DNA of 64,000 nucleotides from NCBI GenBank assembly GCA_913063165.1, contig CAJXZL010000004.1, forward strand, positions 1-64,000, given 5' to 3'. Made by a program: the position numbers and the translations under genes. Positions 16,298 to 26,032 of this stretch are shown piece by piece. The notes under the pieces were generated by a model. The model was not told where the DNA came from. It saw only the letters and a list, made by a program, of their open reading frames with translations, and did no database searches. Every line of letters starts with the position of its first letter. Position 1 is the stretch's first letter. Origin of the DNA: an uncultured Saccharospirillaceae bacterium. GTDB lineage: Bacteria > Pseudomonadota > Gammaproteobacteria > Pseudomonadales > Natronospirillaceae.

Positions 16298-18949
16298 ATG
16301 ACAGTAGAAGTGCAGCCACAAACCATTTATTTGAAAGATTACCAAGCCCCTGAGTTCCTGATTGAAACCGTGCATTTGCAGGTCGATATCGGCGCAGAAG
16401 CAACGCGGGTTACCAGTACTCTGGCCGTTAAGCGCAATGCACTGTCACCGGCGCGTACCAACCAACTGACCTTGGTTGGCGCTGAATTGCAGACAGAAAA
16501 GGTTACCCTGGATTCTGTTGTATTGCAGGACTCTGCCTACCAGTTAACGCACACTGAATTAACCCTGTCGATTACACAGGACAGTGCTGTTATCGAAACA
16601 GTGGTGGTTATTCGGCCCCAGAAAAACACCAGTCTAGAAGGACTATATGCGTCTGGCACCATGTTGTGCACGCAGTGTGAAGCCGAAGGCTTCCGTAAAA
16701 TTACCTGGTACTTGGATCGTCCTGATGTGATGGCTGTATTCACTACCCGCATAGAAGCCGATAAAGCGACCTATCCTGTATTGTTGAGCAATGGCAATCC
16801 TACCGATTCAGGTGATTTGACAGATGGTCGTCATTTCGCAGAATGGTTCGATCCATTCAAAAAGCCAGCCTATTTATTTGCCCTTGTCGCAGGTGATTTG
16901 GTTCGCAGTGACAGCAGCTTTGAAACCCTTTCTGGGCGTCATGTGAGTTTGCAGCTGTTTGTGGAAGCCCACAACGCCGCTAAAACTGACTTTGCCCATG
17001 GGGCTTTGCAGCGGTCGATGGCTTGGGATGAAAAAGCCTATGGTCGTGAATACGATCTCGACCTGTATATGATTGTCGCCTCCGACTATTTCAACATGGG
17101 CGCTATGGAAAACAAGGGTCTGAATATTTTCAACTCGTCTCGGGTATTGGCCCATTCAGATACCACGACCGACACCCAGTTTCAGGATATCGAAGCCGTT
17201 ATTGGCCATGAATATTTCCACAATTGGTCTGGCAACCGGGTCACCTTACGAGACTGGTTTCAGCTCAGTCTGAAAGAAGGCTTTACGGTATTTCGAGACA
17301 GCCAATTCACTGCCGAGCTACATTCTGCAGCGGTCAAACGCATGGATGATGTGTCGGTATTGAAAACCATGCAGTTTGCCGAAGATGCCAGTCCTATGGC
17401 CCACTCAGTTCGGCCATCGTCCTATATCGAAATCAATAACTTCTATACCACCACCATCTATGACAAGGGTGCAGAAGTCGTGGGTATGGTGCATACCCTG
17501 TTGGGCGCTGACCTATTCCGTAAAGGCGCGGATCACTATTTTGAACACCATGACGGTGAAGCCGCTACGATTGAAGATTTCATCGGTAGCATGCAGTCGG
17601 TCAGTGGTTTCGACTTTAGCCAGTTTATGCTGTGGTATGAACAAGCGGGCACACCCCAAGTCGCCGTTTCAGATCGTTATAACAGCGAGCGCCAAGAGTA
17701 CCGTTTAACCATTCAGCAGTCGCTGGCAGCAACGCCTGGGCAACCTGATAAACAACCCATGCTGATTCCGATCAAACTGGGCTTGTTGGACGCTGCCGGC
17801 AAAGACATGGCTATTCGTGTATCACCTGCGAGTGCATGGAATGCAGATACCGGCGTTTTATTGGTCACAGAAGCAGAGCAAACCTTTGTGTTCGAGAATG
17901 TCACTAGCAAGCCAGTACCCTCGTTGCTGCGTGATTTTTCTGCGCCGGTTAACCTCAGTTTTGATTACAAAACCGATGAATTGGCATTTTTGATGGCGCA
18001 TGACAGCAACGCATTTAACCAGTGGGATGCCAGCCAAAGATTGGCTTTCAATGTATTGCTATCTAACATCACACGCGCCCATGCGGGTGAAACCTTAGAT
18101 TTGCCAGATGCCTTTCTATTTGCTTTGTCAGCGGTGTTGCGTGACAACAAGTTAGACAATGCGGTCGTGGCGCGAATGTTGACCCTGCCGCCTGAGTCGC
18201 AATTACTTGAACGCATGGCGGTGGCTGACATCGATGCGATTCATCAGGCCCGTAGTTTCGTAAAACGTCAAATTGCTGAATCCTTGCGTCCTGAACTGGA
18301 AGCGCGCTTTCACTTATTAAATGATGGCAGAGCCTATGAATTTGACGCCTCAGGAATGGCCGATAGGGCGTTGAAAAATCTCTGTTTAGATTATTTGATG
18401 ACACTGGAAGATAACCAGTATGTAGAGTTGGCTTGGAAGCAATATCACCACAGTAATAACTTTACCGATCAGGCTGCAGCCATTGGTGCATTGTCAGAGG
18501 TGGCAGACCCAACGGTGCGTGAGTCGCTGTATAAGTCATTTATTGATGTCTGGGCGTCTGATTCTCTGATGGTAGAGCATTGGCTTGGCGTGCAGGCAGC
18601 GAGCAGCAAATCAGATGTCACTGCAGTGCGTGCATTGATGGCATCACCGCGATTCGATATCAGCAATCCGAATCAAGTGCGCAGTGTGGTAGGGCGATTC
18701 AGTCGATCAAATTTGACCCAGTTCCATAAGCCTGATGGCTCTGGCTATAAGTTTTTAGCAGACCAGATCATTGTCCTAAATAGGGTAAATCCACAAACAG
18801 CCGGCCGTATGGTGGGTGGATTTCGAGTGCTACCAAGGCTAGATGCCAATCGACAAGAGCTGGTGCGTGCACAGCTACAGCGTATTCTGGAGCTTGAGCA
18901 ATTGAGTCCTGATGTATACGAAGTGGCTTCCCGTATCGCTAAAAGCTGA
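16298..18949 (+). CDS. pepN: aminopeptidase N (M1 family)
   Basis: An 883-residue zinc aminopeptidase that removes N-terminal residues from peptides in the last step of protein breakdown. GAMENKG binds the substrate N-terminus. HEYFHNWSGNRV followed by LKEGFTVFRD gives the HExxH...E zinc site with the catalytic Glu. The long helical C-terminal domain is typical of the E. coli type (870 residues). ATG 16298 follows a TAGGA site. It closes the nadK-yeaC-DUF2797 run and is followed by a strong terminator. Confidence 0.98.
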   Translation: MTVEVQPQTIYLKDYQAPEFLIETVHLQVDIGAEATRVTSTLAVKRNALSPARTNQLTLVGAELQTEKVTLDSVVLQDSAYQLTHTELTLSITQDSAVIETVVVIRPQKNTSLEGLYASGTMLCTQCEAEGFRKITWYLDRPDVMAVFTTRIEADKATYPVLLSNGNPTDSGDLTDGRHFAEWFDPFKKPAYLFALVAGDLVRSDSSFETLSGRHVSLQLFVEAHNAAKTDFAHGALQRSMAWDEKAYGREYDLDLYMIVASDYFNMGAMENKGLNIFNSSRVLAHSDTTTDTQFQDIEAVIGHEYFHNWSGNRVTLRDWFQLSLKEGFTVFRDSQFTAELHSAAVKRMDDVSVLKTMQFAEDASPMAHSVRPSSYIEINNFYTTTIYDKGAEVVGMVHTLLGADLFRKGADHYFEHHDGEAATIEDFIGSMQSVSGFDFSQFMLWYEQAGTPQVAVSDRYNSERQEYRLTIQQSLAATPGQPDKQPMLIPIKLGLLDAAGKDMAIRVSPASAWNADTGVLLVTEAEQTFVFENVTSKPVPSLLRDFSAPVNLSFDYKTDELAFLMAHDSNAFNQWDASQRLAFNVLLSNITRAHAGETLDLPDAFLFALSAVLRDNKLDNAVVARMLTLPPESQLLERMAVADIDAIHQARSFVKRQIAESLRPELEARFHLLNDGRAYEFDASGMADRALKNLCLDYLMTLEDNQYVELAWKQYHHSNNFTDQAAAIGALSEVADPTVRESLYKSFIDVWASDSLMVEHWLGVQAASSKSDVTAVRALMASPRFDISNPNQVRSVVGRFSRSNLTQFHKPDGSGYKFLADQIIVLNRVNPQTAGRMVGGFRVLPRLDANRQELVRAQLQRILELEQLSPDVYEVASRIAKS

Positions 18950-18968
18950 TTGGGGATGACCCAACCAT

Positions 18969-18998
18969 AAAAAAAAGCGCCGATAGGCGCTTTTTTTA
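18969..18998. terminator. bidirectional terminator between pepN and rmf
   Basis: AGCGCC and GGCGCT form a stem with a four-base loop, flanked by A on the left and seven T on the right. It can serve both convergent genes. Confidence 0.9.
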
Positions 18999-19017
18999 AC
19001 TCTCAAATTTGATGAAG

Positions 19018-19230
19018 CTAGTGCATGGTTATTTCAGCGATGCGATGGACTGCGCTAACGCCTGATTTCCCTTCCCAATTGTCTATCCGGCCTTCACGCC
19101 AGCCATTGACCCATTGTTGGTGTAGTGTGTTTTGTTCGGTGGGGCACGCGTCCTTTGATTTCCCGTTGAGTCCTGCTAGGTAGCCTTTCTGGAATGCTCT
19201 TTCTGACATATCACGCTTGTGTCTTTTCAT
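19018..19230 (-). CDS. rmf: ribosome modulation factor
   Basis: A 70-residue basic protein that resembles RMF, which dimerises 70S ribosomes into inactive 100S particles in stationary phase. MKRHKRDMSERAFQKGYLAG at the start and WVNGWREGRIDNWEG match the family closely. E. coli RMF is 55 residues; the 15-residue tail here is like the longer Pseudomonas forms. It lies beside rlmKL but divergent from it, as in pseudomonads. Confidence 0.93.
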   Translation of the reverse strand: MKRHKRDMSERAFQKGYLAGLNGKSKDACPTEQNTLHQQWVNGWREGRIDNWEGKSGVSAVHRIAEITMH

Positions 19231-19561
19231 AGATTCGACCTCTATTACAAAACAAATGAACGATCCAATGAACTGTCTGATGATTTAAATTATAATTATT
19301 AAGCACCATCTCATCGTCATTGGTAGGCAGTAAGCCTGTATTTAAAAATACGTAAATGAGACCTTCCAGTCGATGTTTTATTGTTTATAAAGAATTTTTT
19401 TTTAAAATTTGAGAGAATAACGGAGAACTGTTTAATGCCGAAATGGCTTAAATCAAGCACTTAGACGCCATTCTCAGCTGTTTTTATTATCATTTGTAGG
19501 GATGTTGATGTTTTTTATAACGCAATAATCTATCGCAACACACCAAGAGGCACCACCGCAC
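19231..19561. other. divergent rmf / rlmKL control region
   Basis: This AT-rich stretch of 331 bases separates the divergent rmf and rlmKL genes. On the minus strand a TATAAT sequence (19294-19289) lies about 59 bases before the rmf start, but no clear -35 accompanies it. A T-run at 19386-19397 is the only other striking feature. I see no gene here. Confidence 0.5.
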
Positions 19562-21739
19562 ATGAATCCTATTTTTGTTTCTTGTCCAAAGGGCATTGAA
19601 TCGTTACTGCGCGAAGAAGTGTTGTCGCTTGGTTTGCAGGATGTCACTGAAACCACGGGTGGTGTCATTGGCTCTGCAGATGCCGAAACCCTCTACCGTC
19701 TGTGTTTGTGGTCGCGATTGGCTTCCCGTATTTTGCTGACGTTGGTAGAAGCACCAGCAACTACCATGGAGCAGCTGGCTGATCATGTTCAATCAATCGA
19801 TTGGTCACAGCACATGCGCGCATCGGGCACCATGCGTGTGAATTTCGCTGGTACTTTGAAAGACGTCAATAACGAATTGTTTGGCGCCATGCGCGTTAAA
19901 GACGTCATTGTCGATCAGTTCCGAGACAACAATGGTGTGCGACCCAGTGTGGCGAAAAACGATCCAGACATTACCGTCGATGTTCGTATTCGTAAGGGCA
20001 GTGCACGGGTTGCCATTGATATCTCAGGCGAGCCCCTACACCGCCGTGGTTATCGGTTAGATGGTGCACAAGCGCCTTTAAAAGAAAACCTAGCGGCCGC
20101 CATTTTGATTCGCGCTGGTTGGCCCGCAGTGGCTGAGAAAATGGGCGCACTGATCGACCCGATGTGTGGATCAGGTACGTTATTAATCGAAGCCGCTTGG
20201 ATGGCAGGCGACCGCGCACCGGGCTTGTCTCGTCGTTATTGGGGCTTTACCGGCTGGACACAACACGATCCTGCCATGTGGATAACGCTTACCGCAGAAG
20301 CCCGCGCTCGCCGCGCAGCAGGCGAAGATAAAATTCCACCGATATTGGGATACGATGCTGATGCGGGTGCCGTGCAGGCGTCATTGCATAACATTGACCG
20401 TGCGGGTGTTAAAGGCAGTGTGTGGGCCTATCGTAAAGAATTATCCCAGTGGCAAAAACCAACACACGTGGCGTTGAATGACGGGCTATTGGTCTGTAAC
20501 CCGCCTTATGGTCAGCGTCTGGGTGAAGAACAAGCCCTTATTGGACTCTATCGTTATTTGGGTCAAGTCATGGGTCGAGAATTACAGGGATGGCAGGCCA
20601 GTGTCTTTACCGGTAACCCGGAACTAGCCAAAGCGATTGGCTACCGTGCCCACAAGTTTTATCGTCTGAATAATGGCCCTATTGATTGTAAGTTGTTTAA
20701 CTTTGAGATCACCGATACCTGGAAAATGCGCAGTCAGGACAACAGCATCAGTGAAGCCGACCACAATGAGGCCGCTTTTGAAAAATTGTCTGACGGTGCG
20801 CGCATGGTCGCAAACCGCATTCGCAAAAATCTGAAGTCACTTAAAAATGATATTAAGCGCGAGCAGTGGCAGGCGTTCCGTATCTATGACGCTGACATTC
20901 CTGAATACTCAGCAGCGGTTGACCGGTATAACGACTGGTTGCACGTGTCTGAATACACCGCGCCACGCGAGATACCAGAAGAAAAAACCAAGGCCCGTTT
21001 GGCTGACTTAATGGCTGCGCTGCCTGTCGCTACCGGCGTATCAGCAGAAAAAATCGTATTAAAGGAACGCAGCCGTCAAAAAGGCCAAAGCCAGTACAAT
21101 CGATTGTCTCAGGTCGGTCAGGAATTTCCGGTTGTTGAGGGCGGGGTTAATTTGTTGGTGAATATGACCGATTATCTGGATACTGGTTTGTTTTTAGACC
21201 ACCGTCCAGTGCGGATGCAATTGGCAGAAATGGCCAAAGGCAAAAGCTTCTTGAATCTCTATTGCTATACCGCTGCTGCCACCGTGCATGCGGCCGTTGG
21301 CGGTGCAAAATCCAGTGTCAGTGTCGATCTGTCCAACACCTATATTCAATGGGCAAAACGCAATTTTGACGCCAACGGCATGACTGAAGGCAAACACAAG
21401 CTCGTGGCTGCTGATTGTCGTGCTTGGATGAAAGACTATAAAAACCGTGATGTGCTGTTCGATGTGATTTTTATGGATCCACCGACCTTTTCAAATTCAA
21501 AGAAAACCCATGAAACGCTCGATATTCAGCGCGACCATGCTGAATTGATCGCTTTGGCAATGAAGCACCTAGAAGTCGGTGGTCAGCTGGTTTTCAGTAA
21601 CAACCGCCGTGGCTTTAAATTAGATGACGCCGTTTTAGAGCAGTATGTCGTAAAGGACATTTCGGCGCGGTCGATCCCAAAAGACTTTAAACGCAACCAA
21701 AAGATTCACCAATGTTGGATACTTTCTCCTCGAGACTGA
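19562..21739 (+). CDS. rlmL: fused 23S rRNA methyltransferase RlmKL
   Basis: A 725-residue bifunctional enzyme that methylates 23S rRNA at G2445 (N2) and G2069 (N7). The N-terminal THUMP domain spans about residues 40-155. The RlmL catalytic part has MCGSGTLLIEAAWMA and VCNPPYGQRL. The C-terminal RlmK part contains TGLFLDHRP, FLNLYCYTAAATVHA (the SAM site) and IFMDPPTFSNSKK. E. coli RlmKL is 702 residues, so both halves are complete. It is a single transcription unit apart from yaeQ close downstream. Confidence 0.97.
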   Translation: MNPIFVSCPKGIESLLREEVLSLGLQDVTETTGGVIGSADAETLYRLCLWSRLASRILLTLVEAPATTMEQLADHVQSIDWSQHMRASGTMRVNFAGTLKDVNNELFGAMRVKDVIVDQFRDNNGVRPSVAKNDPDITVDVRIRKGSARVAIDISGEPLHRRGYRLDGAQAPLKENLAAAILIRAGWPAVAEKMGALIDPMCGSGTLLIEAAWMAGDRAPGLSRRYWGFTGWTQHDPAMWITLTAEARARRAAGEDKIPPILGYDADAGAVQASLHNIDRAGVKGSVWAYRKELSQWQKPTHVALNDGLLVCNPPYGQRLGEEQALIGLYRYLGQVMGRELQGWQASVFTGNPELAKAIGYRAHKFYRLNNGPIDCKLFNFEITDTWKMRSQDNSISEADHNEAAFEKLSDGARMVANRIRKNLKSLKNDIKREQWQAFRIYDADIPEYSAAVDRYNDWLHVSEYTAPREIPEEKTKARLADLMAALPVATGVSAEKIVLKERSRQKGQSQYNRLSQVGQEFPVVEGGVNLLVNMTDYLDTGLFLDHRPVRMQLAEMAKGKSFLNLYCYTAAATVHAAVGGAKSSVSVDLSNTYIQWAKRNFDANGMTEGKHKLVAADCRAWMKDYKNRDVLFDVIFMDPPTFSNSKKTHETLDIQRDHAELIALAMKHLEVGGQLVFSNNRRGFKLDDAVLEQYVVKDISARSIPKDFKRNQKIHQCWILSPRD

Positions 21740-21790
21740 GCGAGCAACAGTGGCGAGATATGAACGAAACCGAAAAAGGTGCAGTGGGTT

Positions 21791-22336
21791 ATGGCGCAGA
21801 ATGCCACAATTTTTAAAGCAGATATTCAGATCAGTGATCTGAACAGGCACCACTACGAATTGCACAGTCTAACGCTGGCGCGCCACCCATCAGAAACCGA
21901 TGAGCGGATGATGGTGCGGCTCATGGCATTTATGCTCTATGCAGACGAGCAATTGCTGTTTAGCAAAGGACTGTCCGCAGAAGGCGAGCCTGATGTCTGG
22001 CATAAAGACCTGACTGGCCATATTCTCCGCTGGATATACGTTGGCCTGCCCGATGAGAAATGGTTAAGAAAGGCGGCGGGGCGCAGCGACGCCGTGGTGG
22101 TGATAGCCTATGGTGGCAATACTGCTAAAATGTGGTGGAAGAAGAACGGCGACGCATTAGCCAATATCAAACAGCTCACAGTATTAGAGCTGACGAAACA
22201 AGACAGTGAAGCCCTGGCTGGTCTTGCAGACCGTAATATGCAATTACAAGTAACCATAGAGGGCAATACCCTGTGGTTGTCTACCGACACAGCCGCATTG
22301 GAAATCACCCCTGATGTGCTGTTGTCGCAAACATAG
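21791..22336 (+). CDS. yaeQ: YaeQ family protein
   Basis: A 181-residue protein of the YaeQ family, which has a PD-(D/E)xK nuclease-like fold but no proven activity. Characteristic parts are ATIFKADIQISDLNRHHYE at the start, LARHPSETDERMMVRLMAF, EGEPDVWHKDLTG and RSDAVVVIAYG. ATG 21791 gives the family N-terminus. It lies 51 bases after rlmKL and is probably read with it. E. coli yaeQ can suppress loss of RfaH when overexpressed, but the mechanism is unclear. Confidence 0.9.
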   Translation: MAQNATIFKADIQISDLNRHHYELHSLTLARHPSETDERMMVRLMAFMLYADEQLLFSKGLSAEGEPDVWHKDLTGHILRWIYVGLPDEKWLRKAAGRSDAVVVIAYGGNTAKMWWKKNGDALANIKQLTVLELTKQDSEALAGLADRNMQLQVTIEGNTLWLSTDTAALEITPDVLLSQT

Positions 22337-22394
22337 CCTTTAGGCCATAGGTGCTAAACTATCCAGTTGTGGCATTGAATTGAGAGGGTTGGAT

Positions 22395-23135
22395 GTGGAA
22401 ATTTTAGGAATTGATATTGGTGGCACAGGCATCAAGGGTGCCATCGTCGACTGCCGAACTGGCAAGATTACGTCCAAGCGACACCGCGTAGCAACACCGC
22501 AGCCAGCTACCCCGCAGTCAGTGGCGCGCGTGGTAGAAGAGTTGCGTGCCCACTTTGATTGGCACGGGCCAATTGGTGCTGGGTTTCCTGCTGCCATACA
22601 ACACGGTGTTGCCAAAACAGCATCAAATGTTGACGACGCCTTCATTGGCCTCAATCTTGAAAAGCTCTTTTCTGATGCAACCCAATGTCCAGTGTTTGTC
22701 GCTAACGACGCAGACGTTGCAGGCTTGGCTGAATGTCAATTCGGTGGCGCGTTTGAACAGTCTGGGTTAACGATCGTTGTTACCGTGGGTACCGGCTTAG
22801 GCACGGCATTGGTTAACAATGGTCATTTGCTGCCTAATACAGAGCTTGGCCATATTTGGCTAGCCAATGGTCAGGAAGCAGAGGCCTATGCGGCGGATTC
22901 AACGCGTAAAAAATTGAAGTTAGATTGGGAGACCTGGGCAGACCGCTTTAATACCTATCTCACCACACTAGAAGGGCTGTTCTTTCCGGATGCGTTTATC
23001 ATCGGTGGTGGTGCCAGTAAGCATCTCGAGAGCTTTAAGGACCATTTAACCCTGTCCACGCCGATTCGAGCGGCCACATTGTTGAACAAGGCGGGTATTG
23101 TCGGGGCGGCAACCTACGCACAATCGCGCATGTAA
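22395..23135 (+). CDS. ppgK: polyphosphate glucokinase (ROK family)
   Basis: A 246-residue ROK-family sugar kinase resembling polyphosphate glucokinase, which phosphorylates glucose with polyphosphate and sometimes [20 protein letters not shown] is the phosphate-binding start. [12 protein letters not shown] carries the catalytic Asp. [15 protein letters not shown] and [18 protein letters not shown] complete the domain. The usual ROK zinc cysteine motif is absent, as in PpgK. I chose GTG 22395 because GAGAGGG lies seven bases upstream. PpgK is best known from actinobacteria, so its presence here is of some interest. Confidence 0.82.
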   Translation: MEILGIDIGGTGIKGAIVDCRTGKITSKRHRVATPQPATPQSVARVVEELRAHFDWHGPIGAGFPAAIQHGVAKTASNVDDAFIGLNLEKLFSDATQCPVFVANDADVAGLAECQFGGAFEQSGLTIVVTVGTGLGTALVNNGHLLPNTELGHIWLANGQEAEAYAADSTRKKLKLDWETWADRFNTYLTTLEGLFFPDAFIIGGGASKHLESFKDHLTLSTPIRAATLLNKAGIVGAATYAQSRM

Positions 23136-23168
23136 ACCGCCGCCTAACTCATGCCCGAAACAGGAAGC

Positions 23169-24308
23169 CTAGGCTTCCTGTTCTGCTTTCTGGACCATCA
23201 AAATAACAAACTTGCTGTCACCTGTTACAGTGGTGCATCGTCCAAATAGCTTTTTGAGTACCACATGGTATTGCAGATGGCGGTTGGCAACGACCCATAA
23301 CTGGCCACCAGGACGCAGACTGGTTTCAGCGCTCTTAAACAAATCCTGTGCAAGTTCGGTGGTGACTGTGGTGCCTTGGTGAAACGGTGGATTGCACACA
23401 ATCAAATCAAACGGGCGATCAGCCGACAACGGCATCGCGTCTGCTTGGAAGGCATGTGACCGTTGGCTTTCACCGAATGCGCGTAACAAATTTTCTTCTG
23501 CACAGGCTACAGCCATCGCAGATTCATCTACCATGACGACTTCAGCGTCAGGGTGCTTTTTCAAATAAGCCAGTCCGAGTACGCCGTTACCGCAACCCAA
23601 ATCACCGACCAACGCCGCTTTAGGAAGCTGGTGTAGGCTGTCTAAGAATAGTCGAGTGCCCATATCTAGCTGGTTGCCACAAAAAATACCCGGTGTCTGA
23701 GCCAACATAATGTCGGTATTGGGCAGTACATACCCCGGCGTAAAGCGTGGCGGCATGGCTGATTGTTTGGCATTGGTTGCCTGCCATACACGTGCCTTTT
23801 TTCGTCCCTTTAGCGGGTTAACGGGGCCAAAATACTGTGCTACTGCGTCAAACTGGCTTTTACGGATGTGCTTGTCCATGCCAGCTAACCACAATTCTGC
23901 TCCCTCGGGTGCAATGGCGCTTAGGCTCTGTAACTGCCAGTGCAGTAAGGCCATCGATTTTGGGATTTTTAATACGATAACACCCCGTGGTTCTGCAATG
24001 TTGTGTGACATCGGCAGCCAGTGGGTCATTAGGTTGTCGGCGTCTAAACCGTTTAGCGTCGCGTTTCTGCGACAAGCAATGGCGGCTTGTTCTGAATCCG
24101 ACCATGACTGCTGTACGCGATCATTGAGGCTGACGGTGAGCGCACCGAAGGCATCATTGACCACGGTAATGTCACGGTAGTCATCGGTAAGCAACTCGAG
24201 CAAAAAACTGTCGGCAGAATCCCATGCTTGTAGCGGTAAATGGGGTGCATGTGGTTGGCGCTGTAGGGTAAATGCGCCCATCGGCGTGGTCATTGTTTGC
24301 TCGGTCAT
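23169..24308 (-). CDS. rlmG: 23S rRNA (guanine-1835-N2) methyltransferase RlmG
   Basis: A 379-residue methyltransferase of the RlmG/RsmC group. The C-terminal domain binds SAM at VGDLGCGNGVLGLAYLKK and has the catalytic CNPPFHQGT. The N-terminal half is the degenerate methyltransferase domain typical of the group. Length matches RlmG (378 residues in E. coli) better than RsmC (343), so RlmG, acting on G1835 of 23S rRNA, is preferred. The gene is preceded by a long tandem repeat array, 230 bases upstream of the start. Confidence 0.85.
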   Translation of the reverse strand: MTEQTMTTPMGAFTLQRQPHAPHLPLQAWDSADSFLLELLTDDYRDITVVNDAFGALTVSLNDRVQQSWSDSEQAAIACRRNATLNGLDADNLMTHWLPMSHNIAEPRGVIVLKIPKSMALLHWQLQSLSAIAPEGAELWLAGMDKHIRKSQFDAVAQYFGPVNPLKGRKKARVWQATNAKQSAMPPRFTPGYVLPNTDIMLAQTPGIFCGNQLDMGTRLFLDSLHQLPKAALVGDLGCGNGVLGLAYLKKHPDAEVVMVDESAMAVACAEENLLRAFGESQRSHAFQADAMPLSADRPFDLIVCNPPFHQGTTVTTELAQDLFKSAETSLRPGGQLWVVANRHLQYHVVLKKLFGRCTTVTGDSKFVILMVQKAEQEA

Positions 24309-24535
24309 GGCGATAAAATCACTGGGTTATATAAAGGACAGCTAGTGTAGTCGCTTATGGACTGCCGCTCAAACGCTTCGATGATTCTTGGGTAAAACGC
24401 TTGTGTCGAACAGTGTCCATTCTTATCCCGTGCGCTTGGGTGTTCTCATTCATTATTTATACCGTTATCTTTGTTATTTTGGTTGGCTCATCGAAGTCAG
24501 TGGCGCCTGGTAAATCGGCTATATAAGGCGTGATA

Positions 24536-24656
24536 GGCAGTTGAAAGGCAGTTGAAAGGCAGTTGAAGGGCAGTTGAAAGGCAGTTGAAGGGCAGTTGAA
24601 AGGCAGTTGAAGGGCAGTTGAAAGGCAGTTAAAGGGCAGCTGAAATGCAGTTGAAA
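24536..24656. repeat. 11 tandem copies of an 11-bp unit
   Basis: Eleven units of GGCAGTTGAAA/G fill exactly 121 bases. From copy 2 to copy 10 the last base alternates A and G, giving a 22-bp higher-order period. Copies 9 to 11 carry single substitutions. The array is intergenic, between the 5' end of rlmG and the 3' end of trmA. Confidence 0.97.
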
Positions 24657-24740
24657 GGCAGTTAATAGACAGGACAGGCAGTTAATAGACAGGACAGGCA
24701 GTTAATAGACAGGACAGGCAGTTAATAGACAGGACAGGCA
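24657..24740. repeat. four tandem copies of a 20-bp unit
   Basis: Four identical 20-base units (GGCAGTTAATAGACAGGACA) follow directly on the 11-bp array, ending with a partial GGCA. The unit begins with the same GGCAGTT as the 11-bp repeat, so the second array probably grew from its last copy. The remaining gap between rlmG and this block (24309-24535) holds no gene that I can see. Confidence 0.97.
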
Positions 24741-24765
24741 AAGACCCAATATAGGGGTTGATAAT

Positions 24766-24789
24766 CGAGCAACCCAGTTAGGTTGCTCG
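24766..24789 (-). terminator. possible terminator stem-loop of trmA
   Basis: CGAGCAACC and GGTTGCTCG form a perfect nine-base stem with a six-base loop just past the trmA stop. There is no T-tract on the minus strand, so termination is only likely. Confidence 0.45.
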
Positions 24790-24800
24790 CATGTTGCTGG

Positions 24801-25868
24801 CTACGATTTACGAATGAGAAGGGCACCGCACTCAAGGTGGTGGGTATAGGGAAACTGGTCAAAACACGCAAACTGCTGAATGTCGTAGGCGTCACTTAAC
24901 GCAGCGCAATTCGCACGTAAGGTTTCCGGATTGCATGAAATGTATATGATGTTTTTAAAGTGCCGCGCCAAATCTAGGGTCGCTGGATCGAGGCCTGCTC
25001 TAGGTGGATCAACAAACAAGGTATCTAATGCGGACTCTGTGCGGTCTGTCTTCAACCACTGTGCACTGAAATCTTCACTGCTGGCTTTTAAGAATTGGAT
25101 ATTGTCGCAACCGTTAAGCGCGGCATTTTCGGTTGCGGCTTTGGTGGAAAGCTTTGAAATCTCGGTGGCGGTTACGGCATCAAACTGTCTGCTCAGGGGC
25201 AGGGTAAAGTTACCAATCCCACAATAGAGTTCAAGCAAATCGCCTTCTAGTGAGGCGGCTTGGTCAACTGCCCACTGAAGCATGTGGGTCGCAACCCCTG
25301 CATTCGGTTGGGTAAAGGTGTTTTCATATTGGTGATAGGTATAGACGCCATCGTTCAATGTGAACGTTTCCTCTACCCAGTTCTGGCTCACCACGATTTT
25401 TTGTTTGCGTGACCGCCCAATGATGTGCACCCCAAGGTCTTTCTCTAGCTGTTGTGCTTTCTCTAACCAGTCGTCTTCAAGCGGTCGGTGGTAAATCATG
25501 CTGACCAGGGCTTGCGCTGTGGTCGTGGTGAGAAACTCGACTTGGTAGAGCTTTCTTCGGAGTATGGGGTCTGCCATAAATGCGTCACGCACCTGCGTCA
25601 TCAAGGTGTTGATAAGCGCAGAACCCACTGGGAATTCGTCCATGCGGATGCGTTCTTTGGTCTCTGGATTGAACATGATATAGAAGCTATCGTCGGCTTC
25701 ATGCCATACGCGAAATTCAGCGCGCATGCGGTAGTGGCTTACTTCAGACTCATAGACTGTTGGCGTGGGTAACACCAAACCATCCTCAGCAAATTGGCTG
25801 TTTACTAGGGCTATTTTGTCCTGTAACAGACTATGATATTGATCTGGAAAAACTTGGCCTACCGACAT
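24801..25868 (-). CDS. trmA: tRNA (uracil-5-)-methyltransferase TrmA
   Basis: A 355-residue enzyme that forms 5-methyluridine at position 54 of tRNAs (and at 341 of tmRNA). The SAM site is LLELYCGIGNFTLPL. FVDPPRAGLD precedes the nucleophilic Cys in YISCNPETL, and the C-terminal HHLECGALL carries the catalytic Glu. The lack of an N-terminal iron-sulfur or TRAM segment separates it from RlmC/RlmD. Length agrees with E. coli (366). It is divergent from miaE. Confidence 0.96.
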   Translation of the reverse strand: MSVGQVFPDQYHSLLQDKIALVNSQFAEDGLVLPTPTVYESEVSHYRMRAEFRVWHEADDSFYIMFNPETKERIRMDEFPVGSALINTLMTQVRDAFMADPILRRKLYQVEFLTTTTAQALVSMIYHRPLEDDWLEKAQQLEKDLGVHIIGRSRKQKIVVSQNWVEETFTLNDGVYTYHQYENTFTQPNAGVATHMLQWAVDQAASLEGDLLELYCGIGNFTLPLSRQFDAVTATEISKLSTKAATENAALNGCDNIQFLKASSEDFSAQWLKTDRTESALDTLFVDPPRAGLDPATLDLARHFKNIIYISCNPETLRANCAALSDAYDIQQFACFDQFPYTHHLECGALLIRKS

Positions 25869-26032
25869 GGTCTATTCTCTTTGCTTGAAAAGGGCGACAG
25901 TTTACAGAGGCTTGGATGAACTAAAAAGGCTTTGGGCTGCATCGCACAGAATTTTTGGTGCAATGACATAGAGCCTGCGTGCGTTTCATGTTACTTTCGC
26001 CCTTTATTGCCTCTTTGAGTAGGACCTTAATT

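Noticed and set aside
24536-24740. CRISPR array
   Set aside because: The units are contiguous 11-bp and 20-bp repeats without unique spacers, and no cas gene is present.
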